In this document: one piece after another, positions 1-7,802 of the stretch
How positions within the stretch are numbered: the stretch's first letter is position 1
Layout: every line of letters begins with the position of its first letter
NCBI GenBank assembly: GCA_910585545.1
Contig: CAJUFN010000006.1
Coordinates: 74,341 to 138,340 of the forward strand
Length of the DNA stretch: 64,000 bases
Direction of reading: 5' to 3'
Origin: an uncultured Lachnospiraceae bacterium
GTDB lineage: Bacteria > Bacillota > Clostridia > Lachnospirales > Lachnospiraceae
The notes under the pieces: model-generated
What the model was told of the DNA's origin: nothing
Database searches by the model: none
The model's input: the letters and a program-made list of their open reading frames with translations, nothing else
Program-made: the position numbers and the translations under genes

Positions 1-38
1 TCATAAACTCTTAAGGGTCTTTATTTTTAATAAAGATT

Positions 39-290
39 CTATCCGACAGACTCCTCGTCGAACTCTACGACAACCTCGAATCCCCTTGGGGTATCTTTGA
101 TCTCGGATACAATTCCTTCGGAAGATTTGATTCTCGTATTCGTCCTAAAAATGCCGGACATGGCAACCGAAGGCTCGATAATATAACTATATAAAGTACC
201 GTTTGGTCTCTCCGTAATCTTTACTTTGTCGCCCGGTTTCACAAGATTGGGGCGTTCCATTCGAAATTCTTCATAACGCATGACTTTCAC
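39..290 (-). CDS. Small hypothetical protein (83 aa)
   Basis: Soluble 83-residue protein with no signal peptide or membrane segment. It is rich in charged residues and beta-prone stretches (VKPGDKVKITERPNG, then FEVVVEFDEES at the end), which suggests a small beta-barrel fold. I do not recognise a named family. A GGTG-type ribosome binding site lies just upstream of the ATG. It is divergent from the alanine symporter, with about 170 bp between them. An AT-rich 8-bp inverted repeat (18-36) follows the stop and could be a weak terminator. It is called a gene because the frame is clean, the start has an RBS, and no competing frame covers it; function unknown. Confidence 0.6.
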   Translation of the reverse strand: MKVMRYEEFRMERPNLVKPGDKVKITERPNGTLYSYIIEPSVAMSGIFRTNTRIKSSEGIVSEIKDTPRGFEVVVEFDEESVG

Positions 291-407
291 CTCTTATTTC
301 TTGCTGTATCATACCATATTTTTCAAAATCATTTCAATATCCTATTAAGAAACAATTTCTTTTTCTACTATTCAGAAATAACAATTTTTGGTATAATAGG
401 ATGGCTA

Positions 408-429
408 ATGTGCGCCTTTCGCAGCACAT
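408..429 (+). promoter_or_regulatory. Leader hairpin of the alanine symporter gene, with upstream -10 box
   Basis: ATGTGC (408-413) and GCACAT (424-429) form a hairpin in the leader just before the RBS of the symporter gene. A TATAAT box lies at 392-397, but its -35 partner is weak. The arrangement suggests transcription starts near 404; a regulatory role for the hairpin is inference only. Confidence 0.35.
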
Positions 430-459
430 ACTATATATCGAAAGGAATAAGAAGAATTT

Positions 460-1839
460 ATGTTAGACTTTATCACGCAGTTAAATGGAATTGTCAACCG
501 TTTTGTGTGGGGTGTTCCGGCTATGGTCTGCATCATCGGAGTCGGGCTTTACTTGAGTGTCCGTACAAGATTTTTGCAGCTTCGTAAATTTCCCTATGCA
601 ATTTCTAATACGCTGGGACGTATCTTCCACAAAACCGAAGCCGCAAAAGGAGCAGTAACACCTTTTCAAGCCGTCTGTACTGCCCTTGCTGCAACAGTGG
701 GTACCGGCAATATCGCTGGAGTAGCCGGCGCGATCGCACTTGGCGGTCCCGGCGCAGTTTTCTGGATGTGGTGCAGCGCACTTCTTGGCATGTGTACCAA
801 ATTCGCCGAAGTAACACTCGCGGTTCACTTTCGTGAAAAAAACAGTCAGGGTGACTGGGTTGGCGGTCCTATGTACTATATTAAAAACGGACTTTCAAAA
901 AAATGGCATTTTCTTGCATTTCTCTATGCGATTCTTGGTATCCTTACCGTGTTTGGTACCGGTAACGCTACTCAGGTAAATGCGATCATTACTTCCATTG
1001 ATACCGCTCTTATTAACATGGGTGTTGCATCTTCTGGCTCCTTAAACGGAATCAATCTTGGAATCGGAATTTTCATCGCCGCCTTAGTAGCGCTTGTATT
1101 AATCGGCGGTGTAAAACGAATCGGAACAGTAACAGAAAAGCTTGTGCCATTCATGGCTGTGATGTACATCATCCTCGCGCTCGGCGTCGTAGGACTTAAT
1201 ATCACTCGTGTACCTGGCGTATTATCGGATATCATTACTGGTGCATTTTCACCGTCTGCGGTAACCGGCGGTATCGTGGGAAGCATGTTCCTTAGTATGA
1301 AGCGCGGCGTCTCCCGCGGTATCTTCTCAAATGAAGCCGGACTTGGTACTGGTTCCATCGCACATGCTGCATCCGATACAAAGGACCCGGTACAGCAAGG
1401 ATATTTCGGCATCTTTGAGGTATTTGCAGATACCATCGTGATCTGCACTTTAACGGCTCTTGTTATCTTGCTTGGAACAAAGGGAATTACTTACGGCGCA
1501 GATGCCGGTGCGGAACTTACCATCGCCGGATTCACCAATACATACGGCAGCTGGGTCTCCTTACTGACTGCAATCGCAATGTGCTGTTTTGCATTCTCCA
1601 CCATTATCGGCTGGGGTCTTTACGGAACAAGATGCATCGAATTCTTATTCGGCTCTAAAGTCAACAAGCCATTTATGCTCGTTTATGCACTCGTTGCAAT
1701 TATCGGAGCGACACTGGACCTTGGACTTATTTGGAGTATCGCAGATACCTTTAACGGAATGATGGTCATTCCAAACTTGATCGCACTGTTCCTGTTATCC
1801 GGAACACTGTTTAGAATTCTAAAAGAACGAAAAATTTAA
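460..1839 (+). CDS. alsT: Sodium:alanine (AGCS family) symporter
   Basis: A 459-residue, highly hydrophobic protein of the alanine/glycine:cation symporter family, which takes up D/L-alanine or glycine with Na+ or H+. The family hallmarks are visible: TVGTGNIAGVAGA near residues 79-91, GGPGAVFWMW directly after it, the signature GGPMYYI near 135-141, and GVSRGIFSNEAGLGTGSIAHA in the C-terminal half. Length and about ten membrane segments fit the family. The start follows an AAAGGAATAAGAAG ribosome binding site. The gene stands alone and converges on asparaginase; both deal with small amino acids, but no shared control is visible. The exact substrate cannot be read from the sequence. Confidence 0.93.
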   Translation: MLDFITQLNGIVNRFVWGVPAMVCIIGVGLYLSVRTRFLQLRKFPYAISNTLGRIFHKTEAAKGAVTPFQAVCTALAATVGTGNIAGVAGAIALGGPGAVFWMWCSALLGMCTKFAEVTLAVHFREKNSQGDWVGGPMYYIKNGLSKKWHFLAFLYAILGILTVFGTGNATQVNAIITSIDTALINMGVASSGSLNGINLGIGIFIAALVALVLIGGVKRIGTVTEKLVPFMAVMYIILALGVVGLNITRVPGVLSDIITGAFSPSAVTGGIVGSMFLSMKRGVSRGIFSNEAGLGTGSIAHAASDTKDPVQQGYFGIFEVFADTIVICTLTALVILLGTKGITYGADAGAELTIAGFTNTYGSWVSLLTAIAMCCFAFSTIIGWGLYGTRCIEFLFGSKVNKPFMLVYALVAIIGATLDLGLIWSIADTFNGMMVIPNLIALFLLSGTLFRILKERKI

Positions 1840-1848
1840 AGTAAACTG

Positions 1849-1888
1849 ATGGGGCAGCCAATTTTGACATTTGAATCGACTGCTCCAT
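1849..1888. terminator. Hairpin between convergent symporter and asparaginase genes
   Basis: ATGGGGCAG (1849-1857) pairs with CTGCTCCAT (1880-1888) with one G-U wobble, and the plus-strand side is followed by TTATTCAT. It lies exactly where the two convergent genes meet, so a shared terminator is likely. The T-run is poor. Confidence 0.4.
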
Positions 1889-2901
1889 TATTCATAATAT
1901 GTTGTAAACAAAATATCATGATTTACCATCTGATAGAATCCTGCCTTTGTTTTCTCATAGTCGTGCTTCGTCTGTGCCATCAGCCACATCATTTTCGTGA
2001 TCACTGCCTCCAGTGTCATGTCATAGGCTTCTATCAAATCAAATTCCTGTTTTACTTTTTTGCCCACTTCATAGACCGTCATGTTGCTGCCTTCGTTAGC
2101 CACCTGCGTTGTCATCACAACTACTTTTCCCTTTGCTTTCCAGACTTTCATCTGTGCGTAAAATTCCTCGGTAATACTTTCCGGAATCCCTCCTACTCCA
2201 AAGCTCTCTATTACCAGACAATCATATTTTTCAAAAATACAAGAAAGAATTTCCGGCTTCATCCCCGGTATCATTTTCAGCACAAAAATATTATCATTCA
2301 TTTCATGATAAAACCGTACCGGTTCTTCATGAGGAATCTCTGGGATATAACGGATTACATGACCATCCTGTATCACTGCCGGATATGGAAAATTAATACT
2401 GGAAAACGCATTATAGCTCTTTGCGCGGTCTTTTTTCGCACGCGTTCCTACAATAACTTTTCCGCCAAATACAATATTCACATCCTGTGCTCCTTCATCC
2501 GCTGCATAGATAAAGCTGTCCAGAAGATTGGTTTTCGCATCCGTCACATCCATATTAATTGGTTTTTGAGCTCCTGTAATCACAATCGGTTTTGCTGAAT
2601 ACTGAATCATATAAGAAAGCGCTGACGCCGTATATGCCAGTGTATCTGTACCATGACAGATCACAAAACCGTCATAAGAATCATAAAACTTCTCAATCGT
2701 TTTTGTCATAAGCGTCCAATGCTTGGACATCACATTTGTACTATCAATACTGCATATCTGCATTGTCTCAACCTGACATACCCTTTGTACCTCTGGAATA
2801 TAAGATAAAATATCCTCCGAAGATAACCCTGGTGTAAGTCCATTTTTCATCTGTTTTGAAGCAATTGTGCCTCCTGTTCCTATCATTAAAATTCGTTTCA
2901 T
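1888..2901 (-). CDS. ansA: Type I (cytoplasmic) L-asparaginase
   Basis: Hydrolyses L-asparagine to aspartate and ammonia. The 337-residue product carries both asparaginase motifs: GTGGTIAS at residues 8-15 with the nucleophilic Thr, and HGTDTLAYTAS at about 83-93 with the second Thr-Asp pair. The absence of a signal peptide fits the type I cytoplasmic class. The start at 2901 was chosen because TTAGGAGAAAA lies about ten bases before this ATG; an in-frame ATG 21 bp upstream has no RBS. It is monocistronic and converges with alsT. Glutaminase side activity is possible in this family and cannot be excluded. Confidence 0.92.
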   Translation of the reverse strand: MKRILMIGTGGTIASKQMKNGLTPGLSSEDILSYIPEVQRVCQVETMQICSIDSTNVMSKHWTLMTKTIEKFYDSYDGFVICHGTDTLAYTASALSYMIQYSAKPIVITGAQKPINMDVTDAKTNLLDSFIYAADEGAQDVNIVFGGKVIVGTRAKKDRAKSYNAFSSINFPYPAVIQDGHVIRYIPEIPHEEPVRFYHEMNDNIFVLKMIPGMKPEILSCIFEKYDCLVIESFGVGGIPESITEEFYAQMKVWKAKGKVVVMTTQVANEGSNMTVYEVGKKVKQEFDLIEAYDMTLEAVITKMMWLMAQTKHDYEKTKAGFYQMVNHDILFTTYYE

Positions 2902-3154
2902 AAATGATTTTCTCCTAACCATTGATTTTCTACAGTTCTTATGTTAGACTGAGGACTACAGAATAATTTTATTCTATATTTATAATGAATGATTGGAGAT
3001 GAAAAGATGTATATACTTTCTTGCTAATGATTTTTATAACAAAACAGATCACATTCACTGTATTCTCTTTTTAGAGATTTGTTTTGTTATGCGCAGGAAA
3101 GAATTGCATCCATCCTACCTTTTACAGAACCTTTGTGGAACTCTGTTATAGATG

Positions 3155-3182
3155 AGACTGCCGGAATACTTTCCTGCAGTCT
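3155..3182. repeat. Hairpin in the asparaginase/ABC-F intergenic region
   Basis: AGACTGC (3155-3161) pairs with GCAGTCT (3176-3182), and an inner GGAA/TTCC stem closes on TACT. ATTTTTAA follows on the plus strand, so it could end a short plus-strand transcript. It lies immediately before the large palindrome at 3186-3227 and may be part of the same repeat. The rest of 2902-3154 shows no convincing gene; its short open frames have no RBS. Confidence 0.5.
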
Positions 3183-3185
3183 ATT

Positions 3186-3300
3186 TTTAATGATACAGGA
3201 AAGTTCTGACTTTCCTGTATCATTAAATGCTCCGCGGGATGCGCACGATGTGCAGGGAAAGGATACTTTAGCAGCCGCACATTGGCGCGCAAACCGGATC
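3186..3300 (+). repeat. Dispersed palindromic intergenic repeat, copy A
   Basis: A perfect 19-bp stem, TTTAATGATACAGGAAAGT (3186-3204) with its complement at 3209-3227, closes on the four-base loop TCTG. A conserved tail follows, TGCTCCGCGGGATGCGCAC (3228-3246). The same arrangement, with the stem shortened to 14 bp and the tail TGGTCCGCAGGGATGTGCAC, recurs in inverted orientation at 63437-63510. Two homologous copies 60 kb apart mark a dispersed non-coding element. Small open frames across it (3079-3318 and the opposite strand) are by-products of the repeat. Confidence 0.75.
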
Positions 3301-3307
3301 AAGTTTC

Positions 3308-3398
3308 TCAAGAAATGAGGAATTTAGGAAATTCGAGGCGGACCTATCCGCTTTGTTCTTTACAGAAAACAACACTGATCTGCAAAGGGGGAATTGAT
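3308..3398 (+). promoter_or_regulatory. Structured leader of the ABC-F gene
   Basis: The 90 bases before the ABC-F start hold CTCA-AGAAA-TGAG (3308-3320) and a second hairpin, GCGGA-CCTA-TCCGC (3338-3351), followed by TTTGTTCTTT. A small hairpin with a T-rich tail upstream of an antibiotic-responsive ABC-F gene fits ribosome-mediated attenuation, a known mode of control in this family. I could not identify a convincing leader peptide, so this is inference. Confidence 0.35.
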
Positions 3399-4877
3399 AT
3401 GTCTTTAATACAGGTTTCAGATTTAACATTTTCATACGATACAAGTTTTCACAATATTTTTGAGCATGCTTCATTTCAGCTTGATACGGACTGGAGACTT
3501 GGCTTCACCGGGCGCAACGGACGCGGAAAGACAACTTTTTTAAAACTTCTGATGGGCGAATACGAATACCGCGGAACAATCTCTTCCAACGTCATCTTCG
3601 AATACTTTCCATATCCTATCAAAAGAAGTGAACGCTATGCATACGAAATCATCGAAGAAGTTTACCCGGATTATGAGCACTGGCAGCTTATGAAAGAATT
3701 CTCTAAGCTAGGGCTTGCAGAAGAGCTGCTTTATCAACCATTCGCAACATTAAGCAACGGCGAACAGACCAAGCTTTTGCTGGCAGTCTTATTCTTAAAA
3801 GAAAATCATTTTCTTTTGATCGATGAACCAACCAATCATCTGGACATAGACGCACGAAAACTGGTTGCCGAATACCTTTCCACGAAAAAAGGATTTATTC
3901 TGGTCTCACATGACCGGCAATTCCTTGATACGTGCACAGACCATACGCTTTCTATCAATCGCACGAATATCGAAGTGCAAAAAGGAAACTTCTCCACTTG
4001 GCTCGCTGATATGCAGCGAAAGGAACAATTTGAAGAAGCTCAGGATAAAAAACTTCGCAAAGACATCAAAAAGCTCAGCGCTTCCGCAAGAGAATCATCC
4101 GGATGGTCTGATAAGGTTGAGAAAACCAAAAAGGGAACCCGCACAGGTGGGCTTCGGCCAGACCGCGGATTCATCGGACATAAAGCAGCTAAAATGATGA
4201 AACGTTCCAAGAATCTGGAACGGCGCAGAAACGAAGCTTTAGAAGAAAAATCTTCGCTTTTACAAAATCGGGAAGAAATCGAAGATTTAAAACTTTTTTC
4301 ACTCGCCCACCATGCTAATCCGATGCTTTCCGGCGAAGGACTCTCTGTCGCTTACGGCGAACGGGAAATTTTCCACAATTTTTCTTTCGAAGTGCGAAGA
4401 GGTGAACGCATCTGCCTGCGCGGCAGGAACGGTTGCGGCAAATCCAGCCTAATGAAATTATTGTTAGGGGAAAAGATTCCTTATACGGGCAAACTTTATC
4501 TGGCAAACAATTTAAAAATCTCTTATATTCCACAGGATGCTTCCTTCCTTTCTGGTGATTTGAAAGATTTTGCTTGTGCCTATGGACTTGATGAAAGTTT
4601 ATTTAAAGCGATCTTAAGAAAACTGGGATTTGAACGGATTCAATTTGAAAAAAGTATGGAACATTACAGTGCAGGCCAGAAAAAGAAAGTACTCATCGCG
4701 AAATCCTTATGCGAACCGGCACATATTTGCATCTGGGATGAGCCGCTGAACTACATTGATGTATTCTCGCGTATGCAAATCGAACAGCTGTTGCTCTCCT
4801 ATGAACCAACACTGCTTTTCGTGGAACATGACCAAAGATTTCAGGAGAGAATTGCCACCAAGATAATTGAAATGTAA
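3399..4877 (+). CDS. Lsa-type ABC-F ribosomal protection protein
   Basis: ABC-F proteins have two ATPase domains and no membrane part; antibiotic-resistance members bind the ribosomal E site and displace drugs from the peptidyl-transferase centre. The 492-residue product has Walker A GRNGRGKT (38-45), signature LSNGEQT (118-124), Walker B LLIDEPTNHLD (139-149), a basic interdomain linker (about 200-300) and a second Walker A, GRNGCGKS (342-349). The N-terminus MSLIQVSDLTFSYD and the FTGRNGRGKTTFL context closely resemble the Lsa group (lincosamide, streptogramin A, pleuromutilin). The start at 3399 follows AAAGGGGGAATTGAT; an open frame extending further upstream has no RBS. Resistance is inferred from family, not shown. 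Confidence 0.85.
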   Translation: MSLIQVSDLTFSYDTSFHNIFEHASFQLDTDWRLGFTGRNGRGKTTFLKLLMGEYEYRGTISSNVIFEYFPYPIKRSERYAYEIIEEVYPDYEHWQLMKEFSKLGLAEELLYQPFATLSNGEQTKLLLAVLFLKENHFLLIDEPTNHLDIDARKLVAEYLSTKKGFILVSHDRQFLDTCTDHTLSINRTNIEVQKGNFSTWLADMQRKEQFEEAQDKKLRKDIKKLSASARESSGWSDKVEKTKKGTRTGGLRPDRGFIGHKAAKMMKRSKNLERRRNEALEEKSSLLQNREEIEDLKLFSLAHHANPMLSGEGLSVAYGEREIFHNFSFEVRRGERICLRGRNGCGKSSLMKLLLGEKIPYTGKLYLANNLKISYIPQDASFLSGDLKDFACAYGLDESLFKAILRKLGFERIQFEKSMEHYSAGQKKKVLIAKSLCEPAHICIWDEPLNYIDVFSRMQIEQLLLSYEPTLLFVEHDQRFQERIATKIIEM

Positions 4878-4907
4878 GGAAGGTTGGCGCAAGTTAATGG
4901 GATTTGG

Positions 4908-4966
4908 CAAAGACCACAACTTTCCACAAAAATATGGCTTTTCAAAGACCACAACTCTCCACAAAA
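4908..4966. repeat. Two direct repeats of 24 bp at 35-bp spacing
   Basis: CAAAGACCACAACTTTCCAC (from 4908) recurs from 4943 with one change, each copy running on into AAAA. The pair lies in the short gap between the ABC-F stop and the terminator of the convergent PTS operon. No function is recognised. Confidence 0.7.
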
Positions 4967-4989
4967 CACATTATTTCCAAAAGCCAAAA

Positions 4990-5021
4990 AGAGGTTGTGA
5001 CCGAATCAGGTCACAACCTCT
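4990..5021 (-). terminator. Rho-independent terminator of the fructose PTS operon
   Basis: AGAGGTTGTGACC (4990-5002) and GGTCACAACCTCT (5009-5021) form a perfect 13-bp stem with a six-base loop. Read on the minus strand, it is followed by TTTTTGGCTTTTGG, just after the enzyme I stop. The plus-strand side is T-rich further on, so it may also stop transcription from the ABC-F gene. Confidence 0.9.
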
Positions 5022-5049
5022 CTTTAAAGAGTTGCTTTTTTCTTATATA

Positions 5050-6663
5050 TTATTCCATCTCACGAATAATCTTACGGATCGGAAGGATGAATGTCGGTGA
5101 TACAGATAATTCATCTACACCCATCTTCACAAACTTCTCTGTCAGCGTCATGTCTGCGCCGAGCTCGCCGCAGATACCTGCCCAGATACCTTCTTTATGT
5201 GCATTGTCAACAACCATTTGAATCATACGAAGCACCGCTTCATGATGCGAATCATAGATGTTGTCAAGTTTTGCATTCTGCCTGTCAATCGCCAGTGTAT
5301 ACTGTGTCAGATCATTTGTTCCAATACTGAAGAAATCCACTTCTTTTGCAAGCAAGTCACTGATCATTGCTGCAGCCGGAGTCTCAATCATGATTCCTTG
5401 TTCTACATCGCCGTATGGAATACCTTCTCTGTCTAATCCTGCTTTGATTTCAGCTACAATCGCCTTAATCTGCTTTACTTCTTTTACAGAAATAATCATA
5501 GGATACATAATAGAGATTTTTCCGTAAGCGCTTGCACGGAATAACGCACGAAGCTGAGTTTTGAAGATTTCTGTACGGTCAAGGCAGATACGGATTGCAC
5601 GATAACCCATAGCCGGATTCTCTTCTTTATCCATATTAAAATAATCTACCTGTTTGTCAGCACCAATATCCAATGTACGGATGATAACCTTCTTACCCGC
5701 CATATTCTGCGCAACTTGTTTGTAAATCTGGAACTGTTCTTCTTCTGTCGGATAGTCACTCTTCTCAAGGTAAACAAATTCGCTTCTGAAAAGACCGATT
5801 CCGCCTGCATCATTCTGCAAAACAGTAGCCACGTCTGAAATGCTTCCGATGTTCGCATAAAGCTTCATCTCACGTCCGCTCTTTGTAACGGTCGGTTTTC
5901 CTTTAAGCTCTTTCAACATCTCTTTCTTCTTTAACTCTTCTTCTTTGGCTGCTCTGTATCTTTCAAGAACCTCTTCATCCGGCTCAACGATAAGAATTCC
6001 TTCTTTACCATCTACGATTCCCATCTTGCCGTCAATTTCTTCACCATATCCAACATTGATCAGCGCCGGAATATTCATTGTACGCGCAAGGATTGCCGTA
6101 TGAGAATTCGAAGAACCATATTTTGTGACAAAAGCAAGTACTTTGCTCTTGTCAAGCTGTACTGTCTCACTTGGAGCCAAATCTTCTGCAACTACGATAA
6201 CCGGCTCGTTTCCATCCAGTCCACTTTCTCCCTTACCCATAAGAACACGAATTACTCGTTCAGAAATATCCTTGATATCTGCCGCACGAGCACTCATATA
6301 TTCATCTTCCATAGCGGAAAACATTGCAGCAAAGTTATCTGCAGTAGATGCAACCGCATACTCTGCATTGACGCTTTCCGTCTCGATGATATTATCGATA
6401 GATTCCAGATAACCTTCATCCTCAAGCATCATCTGATGCACTTCAAAGATAGCTGCGCCGGATTCTCCAACTTCCTGAACTGCTTTCTCATAAAGCTTTT
6501 TAAGCTCTCCGATCGCCTGTTCCTTCGCTTCATCCACGCGTGCTTTCTCGGCTTCGATATCATCAACCTTCCAGCGTCTTACACTCTGATTTTCCTTTTT
6601 CATTATAGAGATTTTTCCGATAGCAATACCGGAAAATACCACTTTACCCTCTAATCGTTTCAT
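5050..6663 (-). CDS. ptsI: PTS enzyme I (PEP-protein phosphotransferase)
   Basis: Takes phosphate from phosphoenolpyruvate and passes it to HPr, the first step of all PTS sugar uptake. The 537-residue product shows the N-terminal FSGIAIG, the phospho-His site GSSNSHTAILAR (His188), the PEP-binding FFSIGTNDLTQYTLAIDR (about 444-461) and the catalytic Cys498 in GICGELGAD. The start at 6663 was chosen because GGAGG lies 11 bases before it; an in-frame ATG six codons upstream overlaps that RBS. It is the last gene of the fru operon, 30 bp after HPr. The length is slightly under the usual 570 or so. Having the general PTS proteins inside a sugar-specific operon is notable. Confidence 0.95.
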   Translation of the reverse strand: MKRLEGKVVFSGIAIGKISIMKKENQSVRRWKVDDIEAEKARVDEAKEQAIGELKKLYEKAVQEVGESGAAIFEVHQMMLEDEGYLESIDNIIETESVNAEYAVASTADNFAAMFSAMEDEYMSARAADIKDISERVIRVLMGKGESGLDGNEPVIVVAEDLAPSETVQLDKSKVLAFVTKYGSSNSHTAILARTMNIPALINVGYGEEIDGKMGIVDGKEGILIVEPDEEVLERYRAAKEEELKKKEMLKELKGKPTVTKSGREMKLYANIGSISDVATVLQNDAGGIGLFRSEFVYLEKSDYPTEEEQFQIYKQVAQNMAGKKVIIRTLDIGADKQVDYFNMDKEENPAMGYRAIRICLDRTEIFKTQLRALFRASAYGKISIMYPMIISVKEVKQIKAIVAEIKAGLDREGIPYGDVEQGIMIETPAAAMISDLLAKEVDFFSIGTNDLTQYTLAIDRQNAKLDNIYDSHHEAVLRMIQMVVDNAHKEGIWAGICGELGADMTLTEKFVKMGVDELSVSPTFILPIRKIIREME

Positions 6664-6693
6664 AAGACAGATGTCCTCCATATATTATACTTC

Positions 6694-6951
6694 TTATAAA
6701 TTTTCTTCTAAGAATGTTTTTACTGTAGCTGCATCTGCTTCCGCGTTATCGCCTTCTACTTCTACTGTAATCTCTTCACCGCATTTTACGCTAAGGGACA
6801 TAACGGCAAGGATCATTTTACCATTAGCTGCTTTTTCTCCCTTTTTGATCGTTACTTTGCTTGAAAGACCTGCAATTGCTTTTACAAGAAGTCCTGCCGG
6901 TCTTGCGTGAATCCCCTGTTCATCTTTAACTACATACTGAAATGATACCAT
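6694..6951 (-). CDS. HPr phosphocarrier protein lacking the Ser46 regulatory site
   Basis: Small phosphocarrier (85 aa) that shuttles phosphate from enzyme I to sugar-specific IIA domains. The active site GIHARPA has His15 and Arg17 in place. In Firmicute HPr, Ser46 is phosphorylated by HPr kinase to form the CcpA co-repressor; here the aligned segment reads NGKMILAVMSL with Met46. The protein should therefore transfer phosphate but not act as P-Ser-HPr, if the alignment is right. That suggests a fructose-dedicated HPr beside another copy elsewhere in the genome. AAGGAGGAAACG precedes the ATG. It sits between fruR and ptsI. Confidence 0.9.
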   Translation of the reverse strand: MVSFQYVVKDEQGIHARPAGLLVKAIAGLSSKVTIKKGEKAANGKMILAVMSLSVKCGEEITVEVEGDNAEADAATVKTFLEENL

Positions 6952-6965
6952 AATACGTTTCCTCC

Positions 6966-7709
6966 TTAAATAAATATAATATTTTTATATATTTCGTAGG
7001 CGCTGCCGACTTCACCTGCAGTCAACACATTTGCCTTTTCGAACGGTAAAAATGTTACCGGTGATATTGTCCCGAATTTACTGGAATCACTCATGATATA
7101 AATCTCTTTACACTGAGCACATGCATATCTTTTTACATTTGCTTCCCGGATATCCGGCGTTGTAAATCCTGCCTCGACATCAATTCCATTCGTTCCGAAA
7201 AATCCTTTCGTAAAATGAAATTTGCGGATACTCTCTATCGTATCCTCGCCAATCAAGGCTTCCGTGACCGCTTTCATCTGCCCGCCCGGCAGATATACGG
7301 TATATCCTTTCTCTACCAGCTTCCTTGCATGCATCACTGCATTCGTCACAAAAACGATTCCTTTTGTTTTCAAAAAATCAATCAAATATCCAGTCGTTGT
7401 ACCTGCATCCAGATAGACAACATCTTCCGGTGAAATAAGTGAAGCCGCATACTCTGCGATCTTCCTTTTCTCTTCACGATTCAATTCTTCCCGGACGTTC
7501 ACCATGGAATCTTTCAATGCTGCGTTATGTTCCAGTGCCAACGCACCTCCATGAACCTTCACAAGCAATCCTCGCTTATCCAGCGTGTTTAAATCTCTTC
7601 GAATCGTGGATTCCGATGCATTCGTGTATTCAATCAGTTTCTGCACCGTAATGCTTCCTTCCTGATTGACATATTTTAGTATCTCATCAAAGCGTTCCTC
7701 CGCAAGCAT
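6966..7709 (-). CDS. fruR: DeoR-family fructose operon repressor
   Basis: 247-residue DeoR-type regulator. The N-terminal winged helix (about residues 5-57) contains the family helix ASESTIRRDLNTLDKRGLLVK, and the C-terminal sugar-phosphate sensor domain follows (LDAGTTTGYLIDFL, TNGIDVEAGFTTPDIREANVK). DeoR-type FruR proteins bind direct repeats and are relieved by fructose 1-phosphate. The start has GCAGGAGGAGAGG just upstream. The gene lies downstream of fruA rather than at the head of the operon, and it has its own promoter. Likely targets are the phased repeats before fruK; the ligand is inferred from context. Confidence 0.87.
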   Translation of the reverse strand: MLAEERFDEILKYVNQEGSITVQKLIEYTNASESTIRRDLNTLDKRGLLVKVHGGALALEHNAALKDSMVNVREELNREEKRKIAEYAASLISPEDVVYLDAGTTTGYLIDFLKTKGIVFVTNAVMHARKLVEKGYTVYLPGGQMKAVTEALIGEDTIESIRKFHFTKGFFGTNGIDVEAGFTTPDIREANVKRYACAQCKEIYIMSDSSKFGTISPVTFLPFEKANVLTAGEVGSAYEIYKNIIFI

Positions 7710-7767
7710 GATACCTCTCCTCCTGCATTTTGTCCAACCATGCTTTTAATGGTCGTACTCTTCCTCT

Positions 7768-7796
7768 ATTATGCAACGAAATCCACAAATTGTCAA
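7768..7796 (-). promoter_or_regulatory. Sigma-A promoter for fruR-HPr-ptsI
   Basis: On the minus strand TTGACA (7791-7796) and CATAAT (7768-7773) are separated by exactly 17 bp, in the gap between fruA and fruR. This lets the regulator and the two general PTS genes be expressed separately from fruKA. GTTGCATAA occurs both at the -10 region and at the fruA stop, which may be chance. Confidence 0.8.
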
Positions 7797-7802
7797 AATG
7801 TT

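Noticed and set aside
1849..2598. 249-codon plus-strand open frame
   Set aside because: Fully antisense to asparaginase, whose motifs and RBS are clear; its composition is that of a shadow frame.
3079..3318. Open frames on both strands (74-79 codons) between asparaginase and the ABC-F gene
   Set aside because: They lie across the palindromic repeat, have no ribosome binding site, and the two strands are open only because the repeat is symmetrical.
4908..4966. TTTCCACAA-like motifs as DnaA boxes
   Set aside because: Two mismatches to TTATCCACA, only two copies, and no origin-linked genes nearby.
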